From: Eubacterium sp.
GTDB taxonomy: Bacteria; Bacillota; Clostridia; Lachnospirales; Lachnospiraceae
Assembly: GCA_017459945.1 (NCBI GenBank)
Contig: JAFUBZ010000050.1
Coordinates: 1 to 46,763, forward strand
Direction: 5' to 3'
Length of the DNA: 46,763 nt
Shown: positions 33,143 to 42,749 of the stretch, in pieces
Position numbering within the stretch: the first letter of the stretch is position 1
How the letters are laid out: every line of letters starts with the position of its first letter
The notes under the pieces: model-generated
Told to the model about the DNA's origin: nothing
The model's database searches: none
What the model saw: only the letters and a program-made list of their open reading frames with translations
Program-made: the position numbers and the translations under genes

Positions 33143-34075
33143 TCAAATTCGCTGTTTCTCGATGCGTGCAAGGATTTCTTTACTGGTTTTGATATCCAGA
33201 TCGATCTGCTTTTTCAAAGCATCCAGCGAATCATATTTCTTTTCCGGACGCAGATACTCCAAAAAAGATACCCAGATCTGCTTTCCGTAGATGTCTTCAT
33301 TGAAATCAAAGATATGCGTTTCCACGCTGAAGGGTTCATTTTCCCCCACGGTCGGCTTGTAACCGATATTTGAGATCCCGCCGTAAACTTTACCGTCTAC
33401 CGTCAGATGGGTCACATATCCGCCGTTTGGCGGCAGGAGCTTTTCTTTTGGCACCAGAAGGTTTGCGGTCGGCACCTGGATGGTCCTTCCAAGCTGATTA
33501 CCGACGACCACCTTGCCTGACAGAAAGTAATCGTATCCGAGCAGCCTGTTGGCCTCGGCGAGATTCCCTTCCTTTACGGCTTCCCGGATCCTCGTGCTGC
33601 TGATGTCCGCACCGTCATCCTGGATCTTTTCAAAAATGACTGCCTCATATCCGAAACGGCTTTCATTTTCCTGCAGTGTCCTGTAGTCACCGCTTCTGTT
33701 TTTCCCGAACCGGAAATCTGTCCCGGCAACGATCTTTTTGACCGGGATCTTTTCGGCCAGCATGGAAAGAAACGCTTCCGGCTCCATGGCACGCAGTTCT
33801 TTGGTAAACGGCAGCTCGATCAGCACATCGACGCCTGCCTGCTCAAAGATCCACAGCTTCTCCGCCTTGGTCGTCAGCACACGGAAGTCTTCTCCGTCCA
33901 GTGCATTCGGCGGGATGCTGAATGTGACGGCCACCGCAAGGAGTCCGGATTCTTTTGCTTTGTTTAATTCATTCATCAAAAGCTTGTGCCCGATATGCAG
34001 TCCGTCAAATTTCCCAAGCGAAATGGCACAAGGCTTTGTTATCTCAACATCGTTAAGATCTTCATAAAATTTCAT
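33143..34075 (-). CDS. ribF: Bifunctional riboflavin kinase / FAD synthetase
   Basis: A 310-residue enzyme that makes FMN and then FAD. The N-terminal FMN adenylyltransferase domain has LGKFDGLHIGHKLLM and GTDFRFGKNRSGD, and the C-terminal riboflavin kinase domain has the PTANL loop (VPTANLLVPKEKLLPPNGGY in part) and IYGKQIWVSFLEYLRPEKK. Last gene of the rimP superoperon, 3 nt after truB. Confidence 0.96.
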   Translation of the reverse strand: MKFYEDLNDVEITKPCAISLGKFDGLHIGHKLLMNELNKAKESGLLAVAVTFSIPPNALDGEDFRVLTTKAEKLWIFEQAGVDVLIELPFTKELRAMEPEAFLSMLAEKIPVKKIVAGTDFRFGKNRSGDYRTLQENESRFGYEAVIFEKIQDDGADISSTRIREAVKEGNLAEANRLLGYDYFLSGKVVVGNQLGRTIQVPTANLLVPKEKLLPPNGGYVTHLTVDGKVYGGISNIGYKPTVGENEPFSVETHIFDFNEDIYGKQIWVSFLEYLRPEKKYDSLDALKKQIDLDIKTSKEILARIEKQRI

Positions 34076-34078
34076 GCT

Positions 34079-35005
34079 TTATTTCCTGATCAGTTGTTTT
34101 GTAGTTTCGTCAATAAATTGTTTCCTGACTCTGCAGGTTCCTTCATCCGCACAGTAATAGTACAGTCCGACAAACACGCCGTCCGCCGTATAAGCCCGGA
34201 AAGAAGTCCCGTTCTCCGGCACTTCGTCCGCAAATGCCTCTGCAGGCAGTTTGCTTCCGTTAAGGAGCGGCATGTCATATTCCGATCTGCAGCAACTGCC
34301 CGGCAGATCCTTGAATACATCTTCCACAGGCTGCAGGAGTTCACCAAGTGTCCACTGCTCTGCCATCGCCGCGATCTCATCGAGACGATGCGCCTGTTCG
34401 ATCGCATATCCTGCCGCTTTGGTCCTGACAAGCGATGCCATCGCACCGCCCACACCAAGCTTTTGTCCAATGTCATGACAGAGCGTGCGGATATAGGTTC
34501 CTTTTGAACATGCGACCCGAAGACGTACTTCGGGCAGGTTCATGTCGAGTATGTCGATCCCGTAAATCGTGATCGTCTCCGGCTTCCGCTTGACTTCAAC
34601 GCCCTCTCTGGCATATTCATAAAGCTTTTTCCCGTTTACCTTTTTTGCGGAAAACATCGGCGGGATCTGCTCCTGCACACCGACAAAGGACCGGATCACA
34701 TCTGTGACCTCTGCAGGTGCAAGACCTGAGGCGTCCTTTTCCATGATCACATTTCCTGTCAGATCCTGGGTGTCCGTCTCAACCCCAAGCCTTAATACTG
34801 TGACATATTCCTTATCTCTGTCTGTCAGAAGGTCGCAGACCTTCGTCGCTTTTCCAAGGCAGACAGGGAGAACGCCTTCCGCATCCGGATCCAGGGTTCC
34901 TGTATGTCCGATCTTTTTCTGTCCGCAGATCTTACGGAGCTTTGCCACGACATCAAAGGACGTCATGCCTTTTTCTTTATAAACATTTATGATCCCGTGA
35001 TACAT
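34079..35005 (-). CDS. truB: TruB, tRNA pseudouridine(55) synthase
   Basis: A 308-residue TruB, which makes the universal pseudouridine 55 in the T loop of tRNA. The catalytic Asp is in HTGTLDPDAEGVLPVC near residue 40; KEKGMTSFDVV and CSKGTYIRTLCHDIG are family motifs. A C-terminal PUA-like region ends the protein. It follows nrnA by 3 nt in the superoperon. Confidence 0.97.
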   Translation of the reverse strand: MYHGIINVYKEKGMTSFDVVAKLRKICGQKKIGHTGTLDPDAEGVLPVCLGKATKVCDLLTDRDKEYVTVLRLGVETDTQDLTGNVIMEKDASGLAPAEVTDVIRSFVGVQEQIPPMFSAKKVNGKKLYEYAREGVEVKRKPETITIYGIDILDMNLPEVRLRVACSKGTYIRTLCHDIGQKLGVGGAMASLVRTKAAGYAIEQAHRLDEIAAMAEQWTLGELLQPVEDVFKDLPGSCCRSEYDMPLLNGSKLPAEAFADEVPENGTSFRAYTADGVFVGLYYYCADEGTCRVRKQFIDETTKQLIRK

Positions 35006-35008
35006 GGA

Positions 35009-35971
35009 TTATTCCTGCTCCATCTGCTGCCGGATCGCTTCACAAAGTTCACTTAAGATCACATCCGGCGCCAGTTTCACGGTCGCACCGGCTGCCCTTG
35101 CATGACCGCCGCCACCGTAATTTGCTGCGATCTTTGCCACATCGATATACTCTGCGGAACGCAGGCTGATCTTGATGTCTCCGTTCTTTTCCTCATGCAG
35201 AAAGATGGCTGTCTCAACACCTTTTGTGGAGCGTAGCTCACTGACGATCCCGTCAAGATCCGCCCCGATCGCACCCAGTTCCTTCATATCAGCCTGTGTA
35301 ATATAGCTTGCGATCGCATGTCCATTCAGGTAAAGACTGCTCTTTTCGAGCGTTCTGCCAAGTATCTTCTTCTGCGTGAAATTCTTTTCAAAGAAAACAC
35401 GGTCCACGAGGCGGGGATAGTTGATCCCTTTTCCCATCAGAATGCCGCCGATCTCCATCGTGCGCGCCGAGGTACAGGAATACTGAAATACGCCGGTGTC
35501 ACAGACGATGCCGACATACAGGCATTCCGCCGTCTCTTTGCTGATCGCATCTGTCTGCATCGCTTCAAACACGATCTGACTGGCAGAGCTTGCATCCGGA
35601 AAAATGTAATTCTCATCTGCAAACCCTTCATTGCTGATGTGATGATCGATGCAAACGGTCTTTTTTGCCTCCAGAAAAACGGGTTCTGCCGAATCAAGCC
35701 TCGCCCTGTCCGCACAGTCAAGCGCCAGGAACAGATCTGCCTGCTTTTCCTTTTTCCCGGGATGCTTAACCTGATCGGCATGCGGCAAAAACCGGAACCG
35801 CTCCGGCACATGATCCAGATAAACCCTGCATGTCTTCTGCGGATAATTCTCTGTTATGTAATTGTAAACCGCAAGACAGGAGCCGACACAGTCGCCGTCC
35901 GGACGGATGTGTCCGGCTACAGCGATGCTGTCAGCGTCACGGATCATCTCATCAAGCAAGGGAATCATCAT
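35009..35971 (-). CDS. nrnA: NrnA-like DHH phosphoesterase (nanoRNase / pAp phosphatase)
   Basis: A 320-residue DHH/DHHA1 protein that degrades oligoribonucleotides and pAp. The motifs GHIRPDGDCVGS (motif I), ALDCAD, CIDHHIS (DHH) and the C-terminal GGGGHARAAGA (DHHA1) are complete, so it should be active. The ATG at 35971 has GGAGG 6 nt upstream and overlaps rbfA by 20 nt; the longer frame starts inside rbfA without support. Its place between rbfA and truB is standard in Firmicutes. Confidence 0.93.
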   Translation of the reverse strand: MMIPLLDEMIRDADSIAVAGHIRPDGDCVGSCLAVYNYITENYPQKTCRVYLDHVPERFRFLPHADQVKHPGKKEKQADLFLALDCADRARLDSAEPVFLEAKKTVCIDHHISNEGFADENYIFPDASSASQIVFEAMQTDAISKETAECLYVGIVCDTGVFQYSCTSARTMEIGGILMGKGINYPRLVDRVFFEKNFTQKKILGRTLEKSSLYLNGHAIASYITQADMKELGAIGADLDGIVSELRSTKGVETAIFLHEEKNGDIKISLRSAEYIDVAKIAANYGGGGHARAAGATVKLAPDVILSELCEAIRQQMEQE

Positions 35972-36332
35972 CCTGATCCTCCGAATAGGTAAGGGCATCG
36001 ATCTTTTTGGACATTTCGATACCGTAGGCGATCGACTGGTCCGCAATGAACCTGATCTCCGGTGTGTTGCGCAGGTTCAGGGACTGCGCAAGGCATCTAC
36101 GGATAAAGCCGGACGCGCTGTTTAAGCCATCCATCGTATCCGCAAGCTCTTTTTCATCTCCAAGTACACTGATATAGGCCTTGCAGGTTTTCAGATCCGG
36201 CGCGACTTCGACACCGGATATACTGGTCATCGGGTGGATCCGCGGATCCTTTAATTCCATACGGATGATCTTGGATAGCTCCCGCATGACCTCTTCGTTT
36301 ATCCTGATATTTTTTCTGCTGTTTTTTCTCAT
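35952..36332 (-). CDS. rbfA: RbfA, 30S ribosome-binding factor
   Basis: A 126-residue KH-like protein that assists late maturation of the 30S subunit. The start [19 protein letters not shown] and the LKDPRIH and [11 protein letters not shown] segments are typical. The ATG overlaps the infB stop (ATGA), indicating translational coupling. Confidence 0.94.
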   Translation of the reverse strand: MRKNSRKNIRINEEVMRELSKIIRMELKDPRIHPMTSISGVEVAPDLKTCKAYISVLGDEKELADTMDGLNSASGFIRRCLAQSLNLRNTPEIRFIADQSIAYGIEMSKKIDALTYSEDQDDDSLA

Positions 36333-39151
36333 TGTCTCGGTACTTCCACCATCTTGTAAGCTTCGACCTGATCAAGCTCCGCGATCTCGTTAAAGTTTTC
36401 AAATACAAGACCGCACTCAAATCCGGCACGAACCTCTTTTACATCATCCTTGAAACGTTTCAGGGAAGCCAGATTTCCTTCATAGATCTGCTCGCCTTCT
36501 CTCGTGATGCGTACCATGCAGTCACGCTCGAATACGCCATCCAATACATAGGAACCTGCGATCGTACCGACACCCGATGCCTTGAACAGCTGGCGGATCT
36601 CGGCATGACCGATCACGCGCTCTTCATAGATTGGCTCAAGCATACCCTTCATCGCGTTTTCCACATCCTCGATCGCTTTGTAAATGACAGAGTACAGATG
36701 GATATCTACGTTCTCGCCCTCTGCGATGGATTTTGCCGTGTTGTCCGGTTTTACGTTAAAGCCGATGATCACGGCGTTAGAAGCTGCTGCCAGGGTAACA
36801 TCGGATTCGCTGATCGCGCCGACACCGCCATGGATGACTTTTACGACAACCTCTTCATTGGACAGCTTTTCAAGACTGGTCTTGACTGCCTCAACAGAAC
36901 CCTGTACATCTGCTTTGACGATCAGGTTGAGTTCCTTTAAGTCGCCCGCCTGGATCTGTGAGAAGATGTTATCGAGGTTCATACGTGCACGGGTCTCATC
37001 AAGCAGTTTTTCCTTATCCTGGGATACGAATGTCTCTGCAAAGCTTCTCGCATCCTTTTCGCTGTCGAATGCCATCAGGACTTCGCCTGCGCCCGGAACA
37101 CTGTTCAGACCGATGATCTCAACCGGTGTGGACGGACCTGCTTCTTTCACACGCTTTCCGGTGTGGTCTGTCATGGCACGTACTTTACCATAGCTGCTGC
37201 CTGCCGCTACCGGCTGGCCGACTTTCAATGTACCCTTCTGGATCAGGGCTGTTGCCACAGCACCGCGTCCCTTATCGAGCTTCGCCTCAATGACAAGACC
37301 ACGGGCCTTCCGCTTCGGATTGGCTTTGAGCTCAAGCATTTCAGCGGTCAGAAGGACCATTTCCAGAAGCTGGTCGATACCTTCTCTGGTCTTTGCGGAA
37401 ACCGGTACGCAGATCGTGGATCCGCCCCAGTCTTCCGGGATCAGCTCATGCTCGGAAAGTCCCTGTTTTACAAAGTCGATGTTTGCGTTCGGCTTATCGA
37501 TCTTATTGATCGCAACGATGATCTCAATGCCGGCTGCCTTTGCATGGTTGATCGCCTCGATCGTCTGCGGCATGATACCGTCATCCGCAGCAACAACCAG
37601 GATCGCGAGATCCGTGGAGTTCGCGCCACGCATACGCATTGCGGTAAACGCCTCGTGACCCGGTGTATCCAGGAAGGTGATCTTGTTTCCGTTGATCTTG
37701 GCAACCGATGCACCGATATGCTGTGTGATACCGCCTGCCTCACGGTCTGTTACATGGGTTTCACGGATCGCATCCAGAAGGGATGTCTTACCATGGTCAA
37801 CGTGACCCATCACGCAAACGACCGGCGGGCGGGGAACCATCTTGGACTCGTCTTCTTCATCCTCTTTTAACAGCTCTGCGATCACGTCTACCTTTTCTTC
37901 CGGTTCTGCGATGCAGTTAAACTCAAGCGCGATCTCTTCTGCCTTTTCGTAGTCGATCTCCTGGTTCAGTGTCAGGATCGTACCCTGCATAAAGAGCTTT
38001 TTGATGATCTCAGACGGCTGGATCTTCATCTTGTCAGCCAGATCACGAACGGTTAAGTATTCCGGCAGCTTGATCGTCAGGATCTCGTTCTTATCGCGCT
38101 CCGGTGTCTGCTTCGGGCCGGCATTCTTTTTCTTATGTCCGGTCTTTTTCTCTAAGTTGACATAACGCTCCTGCTGTTTGGGTGCGCCCTTTTTCTTATC
38201 GAACTCCTGCTTCTTGCCTTTTTTGCCGCGTCCGCGTTCTTCGTTTCCGCTTGCTGCGCCTTCGTTCTTGCCGCCTTTTGCCTTCTGATTCTGGTTCTCT
38301 ACTTTTTCTTTCTGGCCTTTTGCACGATTGTCAGAACCCTTGCCCCCACGCTTAGCAGGCTTCCTGTCACCTGTATTACCGTGATCAGACGGAGCAGCTT
38401 TTTGTACGGGCTTTTCTGCTGTTTTTGTTTTTTCAACATGTTCTTCACCCTTTGCCTGTACCGGCGCTTCTTTCTTAACAACTGGTGCTGCTGTCTCTTC
38501 CGGACGCAGTACGGTTTCTTTCTCGACTGCCTCCTGCTTTGCTTCCGGCTTCTGCTCTGCCGGCTCTACACGCTTGCGGTATACCTTTTTTGTCCCGTCA
38601 GGTGCTGTACGCACGATCGTTCTTCTTAAGGTGTCCTCACTCTGATGTACCGGCTTGCCGTTTCTTGTAACGACTCTTCTGCGCAGGGTCTTACCGTCCG
38701 GACCGACGACCGTTTCGATCTGTGTCTTTGCCTGCGGCTTTCTCTCACGCTTCTGGTTTGCAGCGTCATGCACGATGCTTTTCTGTCTGCGGTTTCCGTC
38801 CTTGCTGTGCTGCGGATTATAGACCGCTGCGATGCTGGCTTTTTTCTTCGGGCGCGGCTTTTTCTCGCCCTGTGCGTCAGCTCCGGCCTTCTTTTCTGCC
38901 GGTTCTGCTGCATCCGCTTTTTTTACCGGCTGTGCCTTTCCGGCTGCCTTCTTCTCGCCCTGTGGTGCTGCAGCCTTCTTCTCCGGCTGCGCCTTTTTCG
39001 CGAACCGGTCGCGCGCACGGGCCGCATCCGCGTCATCGATGCTGCTCATATGGTTGGATGCCTCAACGCCTTCTTTTGTCAGAAAATCAAGAATGTCTTT
39101 TGACGGCACATCCAACTCCTTTGCAAGTTCATGTATTCTGATTTTTCCCAT
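36329..39151 (-). CDS. infB: Translation initiation factor IF-2
   Basis: A 940-residue GTPase that brings initiator tRNA to the ribosome. An N-terminal IF2-N motif ([20 protein letters not shown]) is followed by a very long low-complexity Lys/Ala/Glu/Pro-rich region to about residue 360, a second IF2-N motif ([19 protein letters not shown]) and the G domain near residue 447 with [23 protein letters not shown] and NKIDK. Domains II-IV end the protein. GGGAGG precedes the ATG. The length is at the high end for the family because of the disordered region. Confidence 0.97.
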   Translation of the reverse strand: MGKIRIHELAKELDVPSKDILDFLTKEGVEASNHMSSIDDADAARARDRFAKKAQPEKKAAAPQGEKKAAGKAQPVKKADAAEPAEKKAGADAQGEKKPRPKKKASIAAVYNPQHSKDGNRRQKSIVHDAANQKRERKPQAKTQIETVVGPDGKTLRRRVVTRNGKPVHQSEDTLRRTIVRTAPDGTKKVYRKRVEPAEQKPEAKQEAVEKETVLRPEETAAPVVKKEAPVQAKGEEHVEKTKTAEKPVQKAAPSDHGNTGDRKPAKRGGKGSDNRAKGQKEKVENQNQKAKGGKNEGAASGNEERGRGKKGKKQEFDKKKGAPKQQERYVNLEKKTGHKKKNAGPKQTPERDKNEILTIKLPEYLTVRDLADKMKIQPSEIIKKLFMQGTILTLNQEIDYEKAEEIALEFNCIAEPEEKVDVIAELLKEDEEDESKMVPRPPVVCVMGHVDHGKTSLLDAIRETHVTDREAGGITQHIGASVAKINGNKITFLDTPGHEAFTAMRMRGANSTDLAILVVAADDGIMPQTIEAINHAKAAGIEIIVAINKIDKPNANIDFVKQGLSEHELIPEDWGGSTICVPVSAKTREGIDQLLEMVLLTAEMLELKANPKRKARGLVIEAKLDKGRGAVATALIQKGTLKVGQPVAAGSSYGKVRAMTDHTGKRVKEAGPSTPVEIIGLNSVPGAGEVLMAFDSEKDARSFAETFVSQDKEKLLDETRARMNLDNIFSQIQAGDLKELNLIVKADVQGSVEAVKTSLEKLSNEEVVVKVIHGGVGAISESDVTLAAASNAVIIGFNVKPDNTAKSIAEGENVDIHLYSVIYKAIEDVENAMKGMLEPIYEERVIGHAEIRQLFKASGVGTIAGSYVLDGVFERDCMVRITREGEQIYEGNLASLKRFKDDVKEVRAGFECGLVFENFNEIAELDQVEAYKMVEVPRQ

Positions 39152-39175
39152 CTATTTACCTCCCGACTCTTCCGG

Positions 39176-39472
39176 TCATTTCAATTTCTTTTCCACTGCT
39201 TTTGCAAACCCTGCATCCAGAATGGCAAGCATCGAACGTTCGCCTTTGCCGATGCAGCGCCCGAGCGCTTCCTTTTCGCCATATATCACAAGCGGCACTT
39301 CGTAATACTCTGTCATCTGCCGCATCCGCTTTTTGGTATTCTCAGATGCATCTTCTGACACGATCACAAGATACGCTCTCCATGATTTGATCGCTTTTTC
39401 CGTTGCAAACTCTCCGCTTGCAATCTTACCTGCCTTTTGCGCCAGGCCCAACAGAGACAGTATGGAATCCAT
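39176..39472 (-). CDS. ylxQ: YlxQ-like L7Ae/L30e family RNA-binding protein
   Basis: A 98-residue L7Ae-fold protein. SLLGLAQKAGKIASGEFATEKAIKS (in part) and LVIVSEDASENTKKRM are typical of YlxQ. Homologues bind kink-turn RNA; the cellular role in Firmicutes is not settled. AGGAGG lies 7 nt before the ATG. Standard place between ylxR and infB. Confidence 0.9.
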   Translation of the reverse strand: MDSILSLLGLAQKAGKIASGEFATEKAIKSWRAYLVIVSEDASENTKKRMRQMTEYYEVPLVIYGEKEALGRCIGKGERSMLAILDAGFAKAVEKKLK

Positions 39473-39473
39473 T

Positions 39474-39743
39474 CTATTTCCTCCTGTTGATCTCTTCTGT
39501 CAGCAGTGCCAGTGCCTCTTTTGGCACAGTTCCCTTGAAAGACCTTTGAAATCCATTGTTTTTGACTGCTTTTTCCATGCATTCCGCCTTTTGGCAGATG
39601 TATGCGCCGCGGCCGTTCTTTTTGCCTGTCGGATCCAGCTCATAGGAGCCTTCCGGTGTACGCACCAGACGGATCAGATCTTTTTTATCTATCATTTGTC
39701 TGCAGCCGACACACATACGCTGCGTGGATTTACTGTTCTTCAT
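39474..39743 (-). CDS. rnpM: YlxR/RnpM (DUF448) RNA-binding protein
   Basis: An 89-residue YlxR protein with the signature RMCVGCRQMIDKKDLIRLVR and GRGAYICQKAECMEKAVK, carrying four Cys in two pairs. In Bacillus it modulates RNase P activity (RnpM). It starts within the last 14 nt of nusA in another frame, so the two are translationally coupled. Confidence 0.93.
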   Translation of the reverse strand: MKNSKSTQRMCVGCRQMIDKKDLIRLVRTPEGSYELDPTGKKNGRGAYICQKAECMEKAVKNNGFQRSFKGTVPKEALALLTEEINRRK

Positions 39744-41037
39744 CTTCCGGTTCTGCGTCCTCGTACTCTACATACTCTTCGTATTCTTCATACTCTCCGT
39801 CTTCCGGATACTCTTCATAGATTTCTTCGTATTCACCTTCCGGGAGTTCTTCGTAAACTTCTTCATATTCGCCATCGGGGAGTTCTTCGTATTCTTCGTA
39901 GTTCTCATCGTACTCATCGTATTCATCATACTCTTCGTACTCGTCATAATCTAAGAATTCGCCGGACTCGCGTGCCTGCGTCTCACTCTTAATGTCGATC
40001 TTATAGCCGGTCAGACGTGCTGCAAGACGTGCGTTCTGTCCTTCTTTGCCGATCGCAAGGGAAAGCTGATAATCCGGTACAACAACCTTTGCGGTTTCTT
40101 CTTCGCTGTCCGCGATAACGGAAATGACTTTCGCCGGGCTTAATGCATGCTGGATCAGTACCGCAGCGTTCTCATCCCATTCAATGATATCAATCTTTTC
40201 GCCATGCAGCTCATCAACGACCGCATTGACACGGGAACCGTTTACGCCGACGCATGCACCGACCGGATCAACATCCGGATCGCTTGACCATACGGACATC
40301 TTGGTACGGCTTCCTGCTTCACGGGCAATGTTTTTGATCTCAACGATGCCTTCACGCACCTCTGCCACTTCTTCTTCAAACAGACGTCTGACAAAATCCG
40401 GATGTGTTCTGGAAACCATGATCTTTGGTCCTTTCGGCGTATTCTTCACTTCCAGGATAAACACGCGCACACGCTGTGTCGGATTGAAGGACTCTCCGCG
40501 GATCATCTCATTTTTCGTCAGGATCGCATCTGCTTTTCCAAGATTGATGCTGATATTCTTGCCAATATAGCGCTGTACGATACCGGTCACGATCTGACGC
40601 TCCTTGTCGTTGAATTCATCATAGATCACACGACGCTCTTCTTCCCTGATTGTCTGCAGGATCACGTTTTTCGCGTTCTGTGTCGCGATACGTCCGAATT
40701 CCTTTGACTGGATCTCCTGCTGCCAGATGTCGCCTACCTCGAGCTTATCGTCATGCATTTTCGCTTCTGCAAGGCTGATCTCAAGCACCGGATCCTCGAC
40801 CTCTTCTACAACGGTCTTGTCTGCGATTACATGAAACTCGCAGGTGTCCGGATTCATTTCTACGCGAATGTTCTCATTCTTGCCGAAATGATTCTTGCAG
40901 GCTGTCATCAGGGAATTCTCGATTGCTTCAAGCAGACGCTCCTTGCTGATGTTTTTCTCTTTCTCAAGGATCGCCAGTGCTGCCATCAGTTCCTGGCTGT
41001 CATTCCCCATTGCAATGTTCTGATTCTTTTTTGCCAC
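39730..41037 (-). CDS. nusA: Transcription termination/antitermination factor NusA with a repetitive acidic tail
   Basis: A 435-residue NusA. The N-terminal RNA polymerase-binding domain, the S1 domain (near residue 133, GIVQRYIGKNISINLG), and the KH1-KH2 domains (KMSVWSSDPDVDPVGACVG... to SLAIGKEGQNARLAARLTG) are complete. After residue about 360 a tail of about 75 residues is made almost wholly of Glu, Tyr and Asp, with 12-residue repeats EELP(D/E)GEYEE(V/I)Y. The start is GTG at 41037, 7 nt after GGGAGG; the ATG at 41052 falls in the ribosome binding site. It overlaps rnpM by 14 nt. Confidence 0.96.
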   Translation of the reverse strand: MAKKNQNIAMGNDSQELMAALAILEKEKNISKERLLEAIENSLMTACKNHFGKNENIRVEMNPDTCEFHVIADKTVVEEVEDPVLEISLAEAKMHDDKLEVGDIWQQEIQSKEFGRIATQNAKNVILQTIREEERRVIYDEFNDKERQIVTGIVQRYIGKNISINLGKADAILTKNEMIRGESFNPTQRVRVFILEVKNTPKGPKIMVSRTHPDFVRRLFEEEVAEVREGIVEIKNIAREAGSRTKMSVWSSDPDVDPVGACVGVNGSRVNAVVDELHGEKIDIIEWDENAAVLIQHALSPAKVISVIADSEEETAKVVVPDYQLSLAIGKEGQNARLAARLTGYKIDIKSETQARESGEFLDYDEYEEYDEYDEYDENYEEYEELPDGEYEEVYEELPEGEYEEIYEEYPEDGEYEEYEEYVEYEDAEPEDEEQ

Positions 41038-41090
41038 TTTTCTACCTCCCATTCATCAACCGGCCCTGCCGGAATGTCTGTTATTCTCTA

Positions 41091-41558
41091 TTAGAAATCG
41101 ATCGCTTCTCTGATCAGTGCGATTTCCTTTTTTTCCAGTGTCAGTTCGTTGCCATCGTCATCGGCCAGTGTCACCTGATCGGCCGTATATGCTTTCAGAT
41201 ATCCGACGAACTCTTTTTCTCCGTCAATCGCGCGGTATGTTTTGACTTCCACTTCCTTGCCAAGATTTCTGGCATAGTCTTTTTCTTTTTTCAGCGGACG
41301 TCCCAGCCCCGGCGAGCTGACCTCAAATACGTATGACTCGGAAATATAGTCCTCCGCGTCCAGGATGTCATTCATCCTTCGCGCGACAAGTTCACAGTCA
41401 TTGACGGTGATGCCGCCTTCTTTGTCAATGTACACCCGCAAGTACCAGGTGCTGCCTTCTTTTACAAACTCAACATCCACCAGCCAGAAATTGTTTTCAT
41501 CAAGGATGGGCGTCACCAGTTCTTCCGTACGCGCTTCATATTGTTCCCGTCTGGACAT
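41091..41558 (-). CDS. rimP: RimP, ribosome maturation factor
   Basis: A 155-residue RimP needed for 30S assembly. The pattern LVDVEFVKEGSTWYLRVYID near residue 25 and DYISESYVFEVSSPGLGRPL are characteristic. The ATG at 41558 is 5 nt after AGAGGTG. First gene of the superoperon, preceded by a promoter and a hairpin-containing leader. Confidence 0.95.
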   Translation of the reverse strand: MSRREQYEARTEELVTPILDENNFWLVDVEFVKEGSTWYLRVYIDKEGGITVNDCELVARRMNDILDAEDYISESYVFEVSSPGLGRPLKKEKDYARNLGKEVEVKTYRAIDGEKEFVGYLKAYTADQVTLADDDGNELTLEKKEIALIREAIDF

Positions 41559-41593
41559 GTTCTCACCTCTTTTCAACGGTCTTATACAACAGA

Positions 41594-41619
41594 TAAGAGT
41601 GGGCGCAAACCCACTCTTA
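41594..41619 (-). promoter_or_regulatory. Leader hairpin of the rimP-nusA operon
   Basis: A perfect 10-bp stem, TAAGAGTGGG with CCCACTCTTA, and a 6-nt loop, lies in the approximately 80-nt leader between the promoter and rimP. It lacks a T run on the minus strand, so it is more likely a regulatory or processing hairpin than a terminator. Confidence 0.6.
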
Positions 41620-41647
41620 ACAATAAGCTTCTATATAAATCCTATGT

Positions 41648-41676
41648 ATCTTAACACGTTAGATATGTGAAATCAA
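41648..41676 (-). promoter_or_regulatory. Promoter of the rimP-nusA-infB superoperon
   Basis: On the minus strand, -35 TTGATT (41671-41676) and -10 TAAGAT (41648-41653) at 17-nt spacing, about 90 nt before rimP. Confidence 0.75.
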
Positions 41677-41720
41677 GGGAAGATTCCCAAAAAGTCTGAA
41701 AATCCGGCCTTTTTACGCCC

Positions 41721-42635
41721 TTATCTTTCCTTACAGTCTGCCTTTCCGGAAATGATCCATGGTGCCGGCTGCTGTACAAAGGAGTTTTTCGCATTCAGTA
41801 CGGAAACACTGACCTGAATTACCTCTGCATCCTTTACGCCATATTTTTCCAAAAGCTTTGGCAGATGTGCCGCGACGCTAAAATCAAGTGTATAGATCAC
41901 AATATCGATCTCCGGGTTCAGGGCAGTCAGACAGTCAAGCTCCTGCTCCATGCTCGCAGATGCCACCATGAAGACCAGACGCGGGACGGGACAATCCTTC
42001 ATGTTCTCCTCATCCACATGATCGATGACACAGACATTGCTCAGTCCGAAATGGTCGATGTTTTCCTCCATCGTCGCACGGTCATCCCCGCTGTATTCAA
42101 CTGCGATCACCGTTCCGTCTGTCGCAATGATCGCGGATTCGATCGCAATGCTCTCTCCGCTGATCACGCAGATCTCATCCTGCTGTCCGACCTGCATCTT
42201 GTTTAAGATGACTGCACGGATCTCACTGCCGACATAGTTGATCGAACCGCGGCGGAAGTTTTCATTGCGCATGCCGATCTTATAGGTGTTTCTCGCATTC
42301 TCATTGATGATCAGCATGCCTGCAGACGCATTGATCCCACGGTTGATCATATCCTTTAACAGATCATGCTTGATCTCGCCTTCCGGTTTGTCGCCTTCGT
42401 TATACCAGACCTCGCACTCGCCAAGTCCTGCATTCCACATGCGGTAAAAGATATCCTGATCGCCTGCCTCCGTGAAAACCAATGTTGCTTTTCTTGATTC
42501 AACGGTCGGAATGACATTCTTATTCTTTCTTGTGATGTCAAGCATCTTGACCTTTTCCAAGTCGATCGGTGTATTCTTCGCGAAATACTGAAGCCAGGAT
42601 AATATAATCTCATTTGTGAAAATCTGCTGTTCCAT
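41721..42635 (-). CDS. Orphan CobL/CbiET-like protein with a degenerate SAM-binding motif
   Basis: A 304-residue protein whose order of motifs matches the end of CbiE joined to CbiT (CobL, precorrin-6Y C5,15-methyltransferase). Residues 50-115 match the CbiE C-terminus (KATLVFTEAGD, AGLGECEVWYNEGD, MLIINENA); GMRNENF (121-127) and EIRAVILNKM (138-147) match the CobL linker and CbiT start; IAVEYSGDD, FGLSN, IQVSVS (263-268) and PAPWIISGKA (280-289) match later CbiT strands. The first ~100 residues of CbiE, with its SAM pocket, are absent, and CbiT's DIGAGTGS is replaced by ICVISGES (155-162). So it is probably not an active methyltransferase. AGGGGG precedes the ATG. It lies alone between tRNA-Glu and rimP; no other cobalamin gene is present. 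Confidence 0.7.
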   Translation of the reverse strand: MEQQIFTNEIILSWLQYFAKNTPIDLEKVKMLDITRKNKNVIPTVESRKATLVFTEAGDQDIFYRMWNAGLGECEVWYNEGDKPEGEIKHDLLKDMINRGINASAGMLIINENARNTYKIGMRNENFRRGSINYVGSEIRAVILNKMQVGQQDEICVISGESIAIESAIIATDGTVIAVEYSGDDRATMEENIDHFGLSNVCVIDHVDEENMKDCPVPRLVFMVASASMEQELDCLTALNPEIDIVIYTLDFSVAAHLPKLLEKYGVKDAEVIQVSVSVLNAKNSFVQQPAPWIISGKADCKER

Positions 42636-42749
42636 GAACGATCCCCCTATTACTGCAACGTTCTGCTCATACTATTTGAACTGACTCTATCTTATCAGAA
42701 TCAGGTTCTGTCTTCCAGTCAGTTTTTTATATTGCCTGTCTTCCACTAA

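Noticed and set aside
39750..39960. Repetitive DNA at the nusA 3' end considered as a CRISPR or satellite
   Set aside because: Repeats are imperfect, contiguous, in frame and encode the acidic tail; there are no spacers.
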